From positions 3,076,076 through 3,140,075 of the forward strand of contig CM049309.1 in assembly GCA_026874595.1 (NCBI GenBank): a stretch of 64,000 nucleotides of DNA, read 5' to 3'. The translations under genes were made by a program, and so were the position numbers. This document shows positions 1 to 11,069 of this stretch, piece by piece (positions within the stretch are counted from its first letter, which is position 1; each line of letters begins with the position of its first letter). Below the pieces are notes generated by a model. The model searched no databases. It was not told the origin of the DNA and saw only the letters and a program-made list of their open reading frames with translations. The DNA comes from Sipunculus nudus. Taxonomy: Eukaryota; Annelida; Sipuncula; Golfingiida; Sipunculidae.

Positions 1-2091
1 CAAAGTATTCGCACCATGTCTGGTATTTATTCAGTTTTCACCAAACAAAGATGTTGAGAATCCAGAATATACAAAATTCACACATTTAAATAATGATCAT
101 AAGTACCTGGTTTTATGGCCTTTATTTATATAAAAAAATAACTGTAAATAATTCATTTTGGACTAATTTCACATCAATGTACACACTAGACACAGTAGGA
201 ATCTAGATTAATATTATCAACTGCATCTTTGTCTATCATTAATTTCCTTCATATAATCCCTAATGATTAGTAATGAATAATATGATTTACTTCTTTATCA
301 TTAAAATTGAACTGAAAAATGCCATAGGTGACTGCATGGTGTTATTTGGAATATGTGACATTCTACCCATCGATACAAGATTCTTATATCATCAGTAACT
401 GCAAGTTAATTTCCTGTTATTATAAACTAACAAATTCCTTTTCTATTTTTCTTTAATTTGTTATTAAAAACCAATAAAAATTTATTAATTTATTTTTTAT
501 TGTTATGTTGTTGGTTAAAACTACTAGATGAGTTGGGTTGGACACCTGGATCAACTGTGGCTGGCCATAAGCTGCCTGGATTCTCGTCTCAAGCGTGCAT
601 AATTTGATGAAAGGTCAACAAGGTCAACAAAGTGGTGACTCAAGAGGGGCTGGAGAGAGCCAAAGTCTGACAGGGTCTCATAAAAAACATTAATAAAAGC
701 TACAATATTTGGCCAATTTCTTTCTGCTTTCTAAACTAAAAAGCTGAAATCCTTATGTGTGCATGATATGAAAATTATATCAACAGTGCTCACGGGAAAC
801 AAACGTGCCATGGTCACAGGTGGGCAAAATTTAAGGTACTAATTTTATATTTATACTAATAACTTATAAAATTTTAAAAATTCAGAACTAATTTTGGGTA
901 TTCAATTGAATCTTGATTAAATAATGTTACATCCCTGACAAAAAAATCTCTAGCTTCAGCAATGCCCTTGATAAGGGAGTAAATATATTTCTTGATTTTT
1001 TGCAAAGTGCATTATGTTTGGGCCCATAACTTAAAACAATTACGCAATACTGACATTATTCTGGCATGTGCATAGAGAATGAAAAATATGTATATTATTT
1101 ATGATTAAAGTCAGATCAGTGGTTTTGATAGTTGGCAGTCTTGAAGTGTAACAATGGGTTTTTAATGGAAAAATGAAGTTTTTCATTAATATCTCAAAGT
1201 TATTAAGTCCTAGTGACCAAATTCTTGGCATGGTAGGGGATTTTGGAGACATCTAACTGTATGCCGAATTTAAGGAACTTAGAGCTGAAGCTGGGGAGCT
1301 GAGCTCTTGCAAACTGCATAACACTAGCTTGATGTAAATTATATATGTTACATGGTGCTTGAAAACTTGAATAAAATCTACAGTTTTTGATCAACTGGTT
1401 TCAAATTTTTGGTGTTAACAGTTGAAATGCTTACAAAAACATGCTGTGAAAATTAAATCCACAGTACTTACAGGAAAAAAACGTGCCATGGTCAAATTTG
1501 GGCAAAATTTAAGGTACCAATTTTTTATTTTTATTAATATTTTAAAAAATTTAAAAGATTTTCATCTAATTTTGGGTAAACAATTTAATTTTGATTAATT
1601 AAAGTTATATTACTGGAAAAAAGGTCCATAGCTTTAACATTTTTTGTGTTAAGTGATCAAATATCTTTCCTGAATTTTTTCAAAATGCATTATGTTTGGG
1701 CCCATAACTTTTTTAAATTAAAAATTACAGACATAATTTCTGGCATGTACATAGGAAATATATGGAGAAATATTTATAATAAATATGAGGAAAAACAGAT
1801 GAGTGGTTTTGATATTAGGCAGTCCTGAAGTGTGAAAATAGGTTTTTAATAAAAAAATTGAGGTTTTTCCTTAATTTCTCAAAGGAACGAAGTTGCAAAG
1901 ACCCAGTTTTCGGCTTGGTAGGAGATCTTGGGGACATCTAACATTATGCTGAATTTTGGATTCCTAGGTCTTACGGTGTCAAAATGTGCCACATCTACGG
2001 ACGGACGGACAGACGGCAAGACAGACGGACGGACGACGGACAATGGACCACGACTATAGCTCAGATGACTTATAGTCAGCTGAGCTAAAAA
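1..2091 (-). mobile_element. Family A rolling-circle-like element, copy A1 (left part outside window)
   Basis: The right end reads CAGCTGAGCTAAAAA, preceded by an ACGG/ACAG microsatellite (about 1998-2040) and GCTCAGATGACTTATAG. The body matches 56157-58256 (copy A2) almost from the first base, so the hairpin end lies about 0.5 kb before the window. No credible protein is encoded; the apparent frames translate microsatellite or AT-rich spacer. Strand is given with the T-run end (TTTTTAGCTCAGCTGA) as 5'. Non-autonomous Helitron2/HINE-like status is inferred from the termini. Confidence 0.7.
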
Positions 2092-2737
2092 CACTTAATG
2101 GTCAATATCCATGCAAAGAAGCATGGTGGTCTCGGGATTAGTTGTTCAGATACTTCAGCTTTTGTATCAAATTTTCCATTATTCCGAGGGATACTTTGGA
2201 GTCCTATAGCTTGAAGGATATGGGTAACAGAGACCTAATTTCACTTTTCATGGGCCTCCTTGCATGACAAGAATGAAGATTCTAGGTCCAGTTTTTATGA
2301 TTTGTGCCCTGTTAACAGATGTCCACATTTTTAAAGGTCTCAAAAATAGAGAAAAAAATTCGTAAAAAATAAAGAAAATAGAGGTGGCGCACCCAGGCTG
2401 CGGAAACTGATGAAACATCTCATGATCAATATGTATGCCAAAAATCATGACTATCAGTGATGTAGTTAATCAGATATTGAAGTTTTTTATGAAATTTTTG
2501 ACTATTCTGGGGGGTACTTTGGGGCCCCATAGCTCGAAGGATATGGGTAACAGAGACCTAATTCCAGCTTTCCTAGGAGATTTTCTATGGACCTCTCTGG
2601 ATGTAAAGTAAAAAGATTCCAGGTCCAGTGGTTATGATTTGTGCCATGTTAACGGACAGACAGACGGCCGGACGTACGACAAACAAAGAGTGATCGCTAG
2701 AGCTCAGATGACTTACAGTCAGCTGAGCTAAAAAACG
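2092..2737 (-). mobile_element. Family A element, copy A5, interrupted by A1
   Basis: This stretch continues an A-type element whose body matches 39815-40133 (copy A4), including the shared words ATATCCATGCA and GTTCAGATACTT. It ends in the family terminus GTCAGCTGAGCTAAAAA. At 2092 the match to A4 starts in mid-element, just after A4's AAACACT, so A1 appears to have inserted into A5. The left half of A5 must lie outside the window. Confidence 0.6.
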
Positions 2738-3099
2738 ATAAGTGAATAGCTGGCTTTAATATTTTGTATTTATATGGATGAAATAACCTTTACAAGAGAA
2801 TTAACTTTTGTTGACATTTTGGAATGCATATATTATAAATTATTATTTATTTATTTTATTTTACAAAATGAAATTTGTGAAACAATTATATACATTATAA
2901 GATGTTATTTAACTCACTTTATTACATGTGCATCTATGGAACTAAGGGAATTTTTTAATTTCTTCCTTTTTTTCTGCCTTTTGTTTCTTAATAGAATATT
3001 ATTCATTTTCATTGGAACTCCATTATTTCCTCAGAGCAGGTTATGCTTTTACAAGCGTTTGTTTGTTAGTTTGTTAGTCGATTTGTTCTTTGTTGGTAA
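2738..3099. other. No recognised feature
   Basis: AT-rich unique sequence. One open frame (2774-3109, +) is dominated by F, I, Y and L and has no splice-site support, so I do not call it coding. Confidence 0.5.
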
Positions 3100-3152
3100 G
3101 ACTGCATAAAAACAACTGAACCAATCCCCATGGAGGACATGGACCAGGACAG
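3100..3152 (+). CDS. Possible first coding exon of the + strand gene
   Basis: An ATG at 3130 in good context (CCCCATGG) opens a short acidic peptide starting MEDMDQD and reaches a GT donor at 3153. The frame is open upstream only to a TAA at 3097, so this is either a first exon or a short internal one after TAAG at 3100. It leaves two bases, which fits the single-base start of the next candidate exon at 3766. The exon is very short and the donor (GTGATG) is mediocre, so it is tentative. Confidence 0.3.
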
Positions 3153-3765
3153 GTGATGACCCAACAGTTTTTCACCTGGCAGAGGTACGAGCTCTAATGA
3201 GTGCCTCTATTTTTTTCTGTATTAATATTATATGTACTGCTTTGTATTAAATTATACAAATCGTAAAGTTTTAGATCACACAACCGTCCTCATGTAATTG
3301 ATTTGTGATTTAAGAAATAAATATTTTTATATTTCTATCCTCTAAAGATGGAACTACATAAGTAATGGTGAATGCAGTCCTACTGGAAACAATCAGTAAA
3401 TGCCGTAGGACATAGATGTCTTGCCCATAGACTGAGTATTTTTAAACTCCATATATCTATCCTTGAGTTAATTCTTTGATGGAAATTAAAATCAAATTAC
3501 AGGGCAATCCTTCAATTAAATATGTTACTACTTGGGTCAATTAAACAGGTTACATCAATTATCAGCCAAATTGCCTTCATGTTTCAACAAATCCAATATA
3601 GTTGTCAAATTTATTTTCAAGATTTTATTATCTTATATACTTTTTGTAAATTATGCAAAAGTATGCAAAATGTTTATATAATGTCATAACTGACTGAAAA
3701 TGTTTTAAGCCCTCTGAGCACTCCATTTATTATGGTCTTGGACTCGTTCCTTGGGCGCTTCCTAG

Positions 3766-3847
3766 GTGTAGAATATTTATTGGAGCCATAGAAGCAGATG
3801 CCACCAAGCCAAGCAAGGATCCATTTCAACCACCAGCTGCTGATGGG
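3766..3847 (+). CDS. Candidate exon, unrecognised protein
   Basis: The segment follows TTCCTAG and ends at a strong donor, GTAAGTAAG. Only one of its three frames is open: one leading base plus 27 codons (CRIFIGAIEADATKPSKDPF, then QPPAADG). The composition is polar and proline-containing, unlike the FILY-rich random frames nearby. It ends in phase 0 and the next exon at 6826 starts in phase 0. I do not recognise the domain. Codons look ordinary for an AT-rich animal gene. Confidence 0.5.
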
Positions 3848-4159
3848 GTAAGTAAGAGAAGGGCATGAGAAGTTCTATACCAGAGAGCAACAGCATCCAT
3901 AGGAACAATGCAAAAGCCGATATATTTGTCAAACATACCTCTGTCAAACAGGAGCGACAACTCAGACAATGCCTGTCAAGAGACTCCCCACTCATGAACC
4001 TTCAGATACATAAAGCCATTATCATCATCAGCCAATGTCATGAACTATGCTCATTTTTAAGGAAAGATCTGGACTCAATGGGAATTATTGCATAATACTC
4101 AATCAAGACACAGCAAAAATCAAAATAAATACTACAGTCAGTCCATCCAAGGCAGAAGC

Positions 4160-4183
4160 GGGGGGGGGGGGGGGGGGGGGGGG
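4160..4183. repeat. Poly-G tract, 24 G
   Basis: An uninterrupted run of 24 G. The flank at 4190-4330 is C/T-rich with repeated CCCCCCTTTTCC words and weakly resembles 52960-53060, suggesting a small degenerate dispersed repeat. Length may be unreliable because such runs are hard to sequence. Confidence 0.8.
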
Positions 4184-4469
4184 TTTCATCAGAAACATTT
4201 TTTTAAGGGCTTCAGGCAAAATTTTGCGGCTTGGACCCCCCTTTTCCAGACCTGGGGACTTTTTTTAGGGTTTTCTTCAGTCCTCCTGGGTTGGATCCCC
4301 CCTTTTCCTAAATCCTGGATCTGAACCTGCAAGGAGACCCTTGTCGACATAAGGAGATTACACAATGTATCGATCTGAAATACTGAAAAAGTGGCAGCAG
4401 ATTTCCTTCAGAATTAACATGAAGAGAGTCACATGTACATTATTCAGGTTTTATGATTTGGTGTTATGA

Positions 4470-5647
4470 TGATGGGTAGTCGACAAGGGACTACATGTAT
4501 CCGCTGAAACCAGAGTGGGATGGGTGAAGTGGGGCATAGATTGAGTGGCAAGGGGAAATAGAGAGAGGTGTGTTGCAATTAGCATGGATGTCTGCAGCCG
4601 AAATTTTTATGTAGGTGGCGCCACCTGCCACAAAATCCAGAAAGTTATCCAAGTTGTATACAATTATAAAATTTTGGCAGATATGTCAAACCAGTCCTGA
4701 GATATAAGCCTGGATGTCTGCAGCCTGAAGGTGAAAGTAGGTGGTGCCACCTGCCACAAAATCAAGAAAGCTATCCAAGATGTACAAACAGGCAAAATTT
4801 TAGGCAGATCAGTCAACCACTGCTGAGATATGAGTGATTTTATCCCCCTGTGCAAAAAAGGTTGCAGGTGGCAAACCAGTCATGAGATATAAAGCCTGAA
4901 AGTACAAGAAGGTGGCGCCACATGCCAAATAATCGAGAAAGCTATCCATGATATATATACATGCAAAATTTTAGGCAGATAAATGAACCCACTGCTGAGA
5001 TATGAGTGATTATATCCAACGGCAGACAAACAGAAAGATGCTGTGCAAAGATAGTTGTAGGTGGCACCACTTGTTGTGCGTATGATAAAGAGCTATGTGA
5101 GATCTATACACATGTAAAATTTCAGGAGGATACTCACGTCAAACCAGTCCTAAGATATAAGCCTGGATATCTGCAGCCTGAATGTGAATGTAGGTGGTGC
5201 CACCTGTCATAAAATCAAGAAAGCTATCCAGGATGAATACAAATGCAAAATTTTAGGTGGATCTGTCCATTCACTGCAGAGATATGAGTGATTTTATCTC
5301 AAGGCAGATGGTTGCAGGTGGCGCCACCATTTTCTATGTATGTTATGAAGCTATCCAAGAGCTACATTTGTGCAAAATTTTTTTCCTGATTGGTCAAACG
5401 AGTTGGAAGATATTAGGGTTAATGTGTCAAAACAGATGAACAGATGGACACACTGGAGAGAGGAAAGGTCAGAGGTCAACGCAAAATATTTTGGCACCAG
5501 TTCACATGTGACCCGATAATAGTGCAAATTTTGGAAAAATCTGTCATGTGGTCTAAGAGTTCTATTCCCGAAATGAATGCAGTGGCGGTGGTGGCGGAAC
5601 CCAGTCAAAAACATAGTATCCGACAAACTTTGTTTTGGCGGATACAA
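4470..5647 (-). mobile_element. Family B (pearl/HINE-like) element, copy B1
   Basis: The left end carries the B hairpin GTAGTCGACAAGGGACTAC (mutated stem) followed by TATCCGC. The right end is CATAGTATCCG...TTTGTTTTGGCGGATACAA. Between them are degenerate tandem units containing GGTGGCGCCACC or close variants about every 140 bp. It is the most diverged B copy in the window, with several mutated palindromes and a degraded CTAG end. No protein is encoded. Strand is set with the hairpin end as 3'. Confidence 0.75.
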
Positions 5648-6825
5648 ATATTTTTGTGAACTACAACTTTAATTAAACTTATAAATAAATCTGTATAAAC
5701 ATGTTAGAAGCATGGACGGTTATTATGGCAGCTGATATATTTGTAGGTAAGTACTGGAACTTTTACATACAACTATGGCAAGTCTTTTTCTTATTGAATA
5801 TGTGTCTTTTCTAAGGCTCAGTAATTTCAATTAGAAAACCATGTCATTATTTATTTAATTAGTTTTCATTGTTAAACCAAGCTTTTAAACTTTTCATACT
5901 TTTTTTAATAAATAAATAGATATAAGTAACTTCACCATTTCATACTTATTAATGGGGAACCATTCACTTTCTTTCATCCTTGTTAAGCTCAACTATAACA
6001 GAAATCCATCATGCATCTACAAAAATGGATAAAAGTGAAGATAATTAACTGATGATAAGACTGCTGGTAAATCAGTTACTTACCCCAATACAATTAATCC
6101 AACAACATCAGTTTATTGAAAATGTTCGAGAATCAACCAAAAGCTTCACATTTCTGTAGGGAATGCTGGCTGAATATGATCATGCTTGTGGATTGATGCC
6201 GATAAACAGGTATCTCGGGAGTCTGTGATAAAAACAAGCATACACAGATGTGGAGACTTAGTTAGAGATTTGATTTTTATAAATATACAGTCAATAAAAA
6301 TACAATCTTCAAAGAACAGGTTTAACCCAAACAGTCAGCCCTGCTGAGTACAGGCATTACCGTTATTATGTCAGGTGTCGTCTTGCTGGAATCAACAAAC
6401 AGCAAGTCAGTGCAGTCACTGTGATGTTGTGAGGATGCCAGCTGCTGATAACTCGAGTATCTGTAACAAAACAGTTCCTGGGAGACCATGCCACACGGAA
6501 ACCTCTCAGAATTAATGTAAGATAAACACTACATTCTCATACAATCAGTCCATCAAATTTCTGGCCTGTTTCCATCCTGACTTTGAATTGATTCATCTGT
6601 CTCACGTAATGCATGTCTCGCTGAAATATATACAGATGGGTAATCAAGTAAACTTGTTGTATCCTGATATTTGATTCTCAGGATATTAATAATAAGGTAT
6701 ATTTTATAGTAAAGTGTGCAACATATCAGTTTATTAAGACACTTGTATCATGAAAGTTTTCCTTTTTTTTTATTTTAGTTTCACTTTGGTTTACCTGATG
6801 TTTTGTTCACTTTTTATTTCTGTAG
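5648..6825. other. Intron-like sequence with two weak coding-like patches
   Basis: Mostly AT-rich. An ATG at 5701 opens a 15-codon peptide (MLEAWTVIMAADIFV) that runs into a strong donor, GTAAGT, at 5750, but its phase does not fit the flanking exons, so it may be an alternative first exon or chance. Around 6320-6430 a frame reads RYYVRCRLAGINKQQVSAVT without clear splice sites. Neither is called as a gene. Confidence 0.3.
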
Positions 6826-6936
6826 TTTATGGATAATTTTGATGAAAATTGGCTGGCCCATGCTAAATTGAAAGTGGCTACCCGTTTCATCAGGTATATT
6901 TATCAGGAGTATGATTGCTCTGGTGAATTCAACATG
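6826..6936 (+). CDS. Candidate internal exon, helical segment
   Basis: A pyrimidine-rich acceptor (TTTTTATTTCTGTAG) and a consensus donor (GTGAGT) bound exactly 37 codons. The other two frames contain stops. The peptide includes ENWLAHAKLKVATRFIRYIY, an amphipathic, likely helical stretch, followed by an acidic/cysteine tail. It joins the 3766 exon in phase 0. The next confident exon at 8577 needs a different phase, so at least one exon between 6.94 and 8.58 kb is missed or lost. I do not recognise the family. Confidence 0.6.
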
Positions 6937-7096
6937 GTGAGTATTTGTTTACTGAAGTCATGAGTAGAGGCTTTTATAGTTTAACATTATTAATATCAAT
7001 ATGTAAAACGTTCAATCTTGATGCATACTGGACCAACAAACAAGAATCAAATAAGAATATCTCTTGTGCCAAATTTGAAATACTAGGACATATTTG

Positions 7097-8163
7097 AACC
7101 AGTGACCGATGGGTCATGACGCTCAGCTGAATTGATTGGTCAAAATATGTTAACAATTGCAACTGTTACAGTTCTTAAGAACTGTCCGGGTTGATTTCCT
7201 TCACACTTTGCATGGTGACAATATATGTGGGGATGATGCACCTTAATTGGAATGCAATATTTTTGTTTTGTAACCCTGAACACTAAAAAAAGGGTCACAA
7301 AAGGGACAAAATAATGTGTATAGATTGCAGAATATAGGTCACCATGACCTAATTTCATCTTTCCAATAAGATGCTACCATAACATCTTCAGATATCATGT
7401 TAGAAGTTACTATAGGTCTCCTGGTTTACAGTTGTGCCTTGTTATCGGCAGAAGTTTTGGGAAATAATTTAATAAATTTGCTTAATCCTGAGGTGACAAA
7501 CAAACAGACAAGGAGGAAAAAATAAACTCCTTGGTGGAAGCAATCACTGGTAACCACTGATGACTGACAAGTTAAACCTGAAACTTTCCTTAACAAGACT
7601 TTTCCTACCACTTGCAACCATGGGACAGATTTAAATGCTCACCAAAACCATTATGATTATGAGATGAGCATTATGATTATAAGATGAGCATTATGATTAT
7701 AAAACAAATGATATGACAGACTGACTATATACATGTAAATTCACTAAACGTTAAGCATGCTGGAGCATTGTGTTTTAACTGGGAATTTCATGTTACATGT
7801 AAATTCAATATACAATCCACATTTAGACAACATCTGGTTTGTGAGATCAATCATGTTGAATTTTTTACACATAACAGCTAATTCTACTCTGACAAAGTAA
7901 ATTATTTAAAAATTAGATCATAAAAGGACAAATGTTTAGATTTTGGCTTACAAACAGCACTTTAAGCTAGAATGAAATAGGCCATACAGACCTAATTTAA
8001 AAGTTTCAAAGAGATTTTACCCAAGTATTTTTGCTCAAAACCTACAACTGCTCAGCAGAAAGTTTTGGAATGTCTGAAGGTTACAGGCTGAGGGGAGGGA
8101 GACAACAACAGATGAAGGCCATTCATTTAGCTCAGGTGTCTGTCAATCAGCTGAGCTAAAAAT
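7097..8163 (-). mobile_element. Family A element, copy A6
   Basis: The left end reads AACCAGTGACCGATGGGTCA, a mutated form of the hairpin GACCCATGGGTC, followed by GCTCAGCTGA. The right end is TCAATCAGCTGAGCTAAAAA. The subterminal inverted repeat CTCAGCTGA/TCAGCTGAG is intact. At 1.07 kb it is the shortest complete A copy. It lies between two candidate exons of the + strand gene, inserted antisense to it. Confidence 0.7.
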
Positions 8164-8576
8164 ATAGTTGAAAATGTATATTCTGTTTTCAATAACCCAT
8201 TAAATGGTCTCTCACAAGAATGAACTCATGCCTTTCAATCCCTTTTCATAAAGTAATGTCAATATTTTCTTGTGCCTTTATACGCTCTCTCATCTGCTAC
8301 ACAATAAACAGGGGCCTTGGCTACCACTTCTTACAAAATACTTTCTGAAAACATGAAAGTTGGCTGAATATTACAAACTGAACTAAGGTTAAGTAATAAT
8401 TTGCAATTCCTTTAAACATAAAAATCAAAGGCTGACTTTTCCTCTGGTTCTTTGACCTGATGGAATGGTTCTTGTATTATTCCAGGAAAAGCCTAAATCT
8501 TAATTTCAAACAAACTTGGTGCATGTTACCATTGTGTTTGTCGTTTCAACTTTTCTTTAAAAGTCTGCACCTGTAG
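8164..8576. other. Intron-like; possible missed exon
   Basis: After AATAAACAG at about 8310 a frame reads ALATTSYKILSENMK before a GTTGGC site. It could be the missing linking exon, but its phase does not fit both neighbours. Otherwise nothing is recognised. Confidence 0.25.
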
Positions 8577-8644
8577 CATTTCTGTCCGTCTGAAGAAGCT
8601 CTCCCAGCACTCTGGGCTGGTGAAAGTCTGGGACTTCTGCCTAG
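8577..8644 (+). CDS. Candidate internal exon
   Basis: The exon lies between CACCTGTAG and a GTGCTC donor. It has one leading base, 22 codons (ISVRLKKLSQHSGLVKVWDF plus CL) and one trailing base. A second acceptor, TTTCTTTAAAAG at 8562, would extend it in the same frame. The trailing base joins exactly to the two leading bases of the exon at 10872. The peptide is basic and helical with a W. I do not recognise the family. The donor is weak, so confidence rests on frame and phase. Confidence 0.5.
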
Positions 8645-8752
8645 GTGCTCCTTAAGCTAGGAATTTTAACATTTTTGCTGAGGTAATAGTCTTGATGCCA
8701 CACTAGCCAAGCTGTGAACCACAAAACCACCATCATATTTCCGCACCAATGA

Positions 8753-8916
8753 CTGAGGAGAGAGAGAGAGAGAGGGTGCCACAGCCCCACACCCACAAAA
8801 TAATATCATCATCAACAGCATTTCCTTTTAAGGCAGCTATGCTGCTGCTGATGATGAAATTATTTGGTTGGTGTGGGGCTGTGGCTCCCCCTCTCTCCCC
8901 CTCTCTCTCTCCTCAG
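8753..8916. repeat. Long imperfect inverted repeat with GA/CT tract
   Basis: The left arm 8753-8820 starts CTGAGGAGAGAG and continues CACAGCCCCACACC, then ATCATCATCAACAGCA. The right arm 8843-8916 is its near reverse complement, ending CTCTCTCCTCAG. The loop is about 20 bp. The word AGCATTTC(C)TTTTAA also recurs at the loop start and just after the right arm. The sequence could fold into a stem of about 65 bp. It may be a MITE-like foldback element, but no clear target duplication is seen. Confidence 0.75.
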
Positions 8917-10249
8917 CATTTCTTTTAAACCAAGCTATTCACCTGTCTTATCCATCAGATTCATGTGATTTCTGGCTTACTCTGCATAAATATTAATGAA
9001 CTGAAATTAATTCCTGTCTACAAAAGTCATTATAAAATTTCTGGAATGGAGTATAAGATTGTTTATCAAAAAGTTATTAGTAAATATGGTACAAGCCACA
9101 ATGTTGACAAACAGAAAAACCATGTAACCTTAGAAGGCGGTCCATTGCATATTTTCACAAGATGGAAGGTCCCTAGTTGCAAAATTGCATTTGCAAACCT
9201 CTATTTTGTCTGATTTGCCACCAGATGCCCTTGTTGAATGGGTTTGTGTATTTGGCAGGCCCCCTACATATAATAAACAGATAGATATAAACAAAAAGAA
9301 CAGCCTGTGTGTGTTGGGATCAGTGTTTTCTGCCCTATTTTTATAAAGGTTCAAGGAATTATCTTTGGTTTATAAACATCACATGGATTAATCTATAACA
9401 TGAACCATAACCTACTGATAAACCTTTCAGATTACATCATAATCTCCATGCTGTAAGAACATCGTAATTTAGTCATTTCTGAACAGTGAGCCTACACAAG
9501 AATTGTAAAATATTATGATAATAACAGGGCTCAGAATAAGAGCTGAAACACCTGCATTTGCTGGCAGTTCTTGTTTAAAGCTGGTAAAATCTGAAAAGTG
9601 TCAGTCCCCCTATTCTGGTAATAAAATCAGTGGCAATTTTGTTTCTTCTACTATTTCCAATATCGTGTTGTAGAATTCCTTTGATTTTGATATTAACGTA
9701 GATATATTTGTATTAACCTAGAAAGATCATCCACAATCACCAGAGCTTAAGGTACTCTTGGGTTCCTATCAAAATAAGTTGATCCTTATTATTATTAATT
9801 ATTGGGGCTCAAGTTTTTTCATACATTCTTCATGATCAAATAGCAGCATCTGAATGACACCAACATGATTTACTGTATTTTGCATTGGCCTGTTATGTTG
9901 TAATCTGTATCCGTTAGCCTCTGATAAATTACAGGCAACTGATCAACAACATAGTATAATTTAAATAAGGGCCCTCTTGGTCTGCTTTTAGTTAAGACTT
10001 CTTTTTTCCATCAAGAGACAACTATCCATATTCTTATACAGTCATAGGTATCCCAAAAATCGATGAGCTCAATATATTACTAGTAACAGATCCATACTGG
10101 TAATATATTTTTTTTAATTTTTGGGGGGTTGGGATTAAATTGAGGTAAATGTTTAAATGCTAGCTTAACTAGTTATGTACATCTGCATAATTTCATTCCA
10201 GTTTTGGACTATATGACAGGGCAGTAGCATAAATGCTTCCTCTCATTTT
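8917..10249. other. No recognised feature
   Basis: AT-rich intron-like sequence. An open frame at 8965-9213 (+) has partly coding-like composition but no acceptor/donor pair that fits the neighbouring exons. Confidence 0.4.
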
Positions 10250-10482
10250 ATATTCTTGTGGGCCCTGGGTGTGTAATTATACCCACTGCTGGGTCTTACT
10301 CAACAGAGGAACACCTAAAAGGCACATGCACTTTGTGAGTGAAACATGACTTTGGGGCACGGCCTTCCCATTAACCCACTCATCCTGGGTGGTGGCCTAC
10401 CATGAAAAATCCCACCACTTCGGCTGAGAACTCATGATCTCCCAGCTTAAAGTCCTGTGTTCTATCCCTAGACCACAGGAGA
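10250..10482 (-). mobile_element. tRNA-derived SINE-like sequence
   Basis: On the - strand, reading from about 10482, TGTGGTCTAGGGATAGAACA resembles a tRNA A-box and D-arm region, and GATCATGAGTTCTCAGCC about 30 bases on resembles a B box with one or two changes. A non-tRNA body of roughly 170 bp follows. No complete tRNA cloverleaf is claimed and no poly-A tail or target duplication is obvious, so this is probably an old SINE. Confidence 0.45.
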
Positions 10483-10595
10483 TGGTAGGTGCACAATCTT
10501 GGGAAAAAGATACAACAGCATATTTACACACATACCTTTCATCATTTAAATATTGATGAGAGGCATGTCACAACATTGATTTTTATTTTTTTTTT

Positions 10596-10610
10596 GGGGG
10601 GGGGGGGGGG
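10596..10610. repeat. Poly-G tract, 15 G, after a T run
   Basis: A T-rich run flips to 15 G and then CAGGGGTGGGTGGG, giving a local G-quadruplex-like pattern on the + strand. Confidence 0.75.
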
Positions 10611-10871
10611 CAGGGGTGGGTGGGTCATAGTGAATCATGGTGATAAATCATTAAAAATTTTTTTTAAAAGCTTTCTTCTTAAAGATATATTAGTACATTA
10701 GCTAAGCTGAAAATAAATGGTTTCATATAACCACTATGTATAAAACCACAGACACTGTGGCATCATTCCTGGCTCCATGAAAAAAAAAGATCCTTTTGTC
10801 AGTGAAATCAATACTTCTGTGAATTTAGAGGAAGGGCATGTCTATTTACCAGTTGTAACATACTGTTTCAG

Positions 10872-10969
10872 CTAACTACAGCACTGGTCATCTTTCCAAA
10901 TTGAGTCTGAAAGAAATAAACAAGGGAACAATTGTGTCTAACAAGTGTAGGAAGAAAGCACCGCCAAAG
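10872..10969 (+). CDS. Candidate internal exon, basic tail
   Basis: The acceptor is ACTGTTTCAG and the donor is GTAACT after CCAAAG. Two leading bases are followed by 32 codons: NYSTGHLSKLSLKEINKGTI, then a cysteine/lysine stretch ending KKAPPK. The leading bases fit the 8577 exon, and the end is phase 0, which fits the exon at 24576. The peptide is serine/lysine-rich with a basic end. It sits about 100 bp upstream of element D1, so D1 lies in the following intron. I do not recognise the family. Confidence 0.65.
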
Positions 10970-11069
10970 GTAACTAGATGTATTTGGACTAAGGTCCTCA
11001 GAGGGCCCTGCATTTCTGATAGTGCTGGACTAGTTTATATTTAGGTACAAAGTTAAGTTTATAGTTGAA

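Noticed and set aside
1879-2094. Open frame with PSVRPSV repeats
   Set aside because: It translates the ACGG microsatellite of element A1.
2774-3109. 111-codon open frame
   Set aside because: The composition is that of AT-rich random sequence (F, I, L, Y) with no splice or start support.
7640-7700. Short GAGCATTATGATTATAA repeat
   Set aside because: Only three imperfect copies inside element A6; not a separate feature.
10441-10482. A functional tRNA gene
   Set aside because: A- and B-box-like words are present, but no acceptor stem pairing or complete cloverleaf is visible; better explained as a SINE head.
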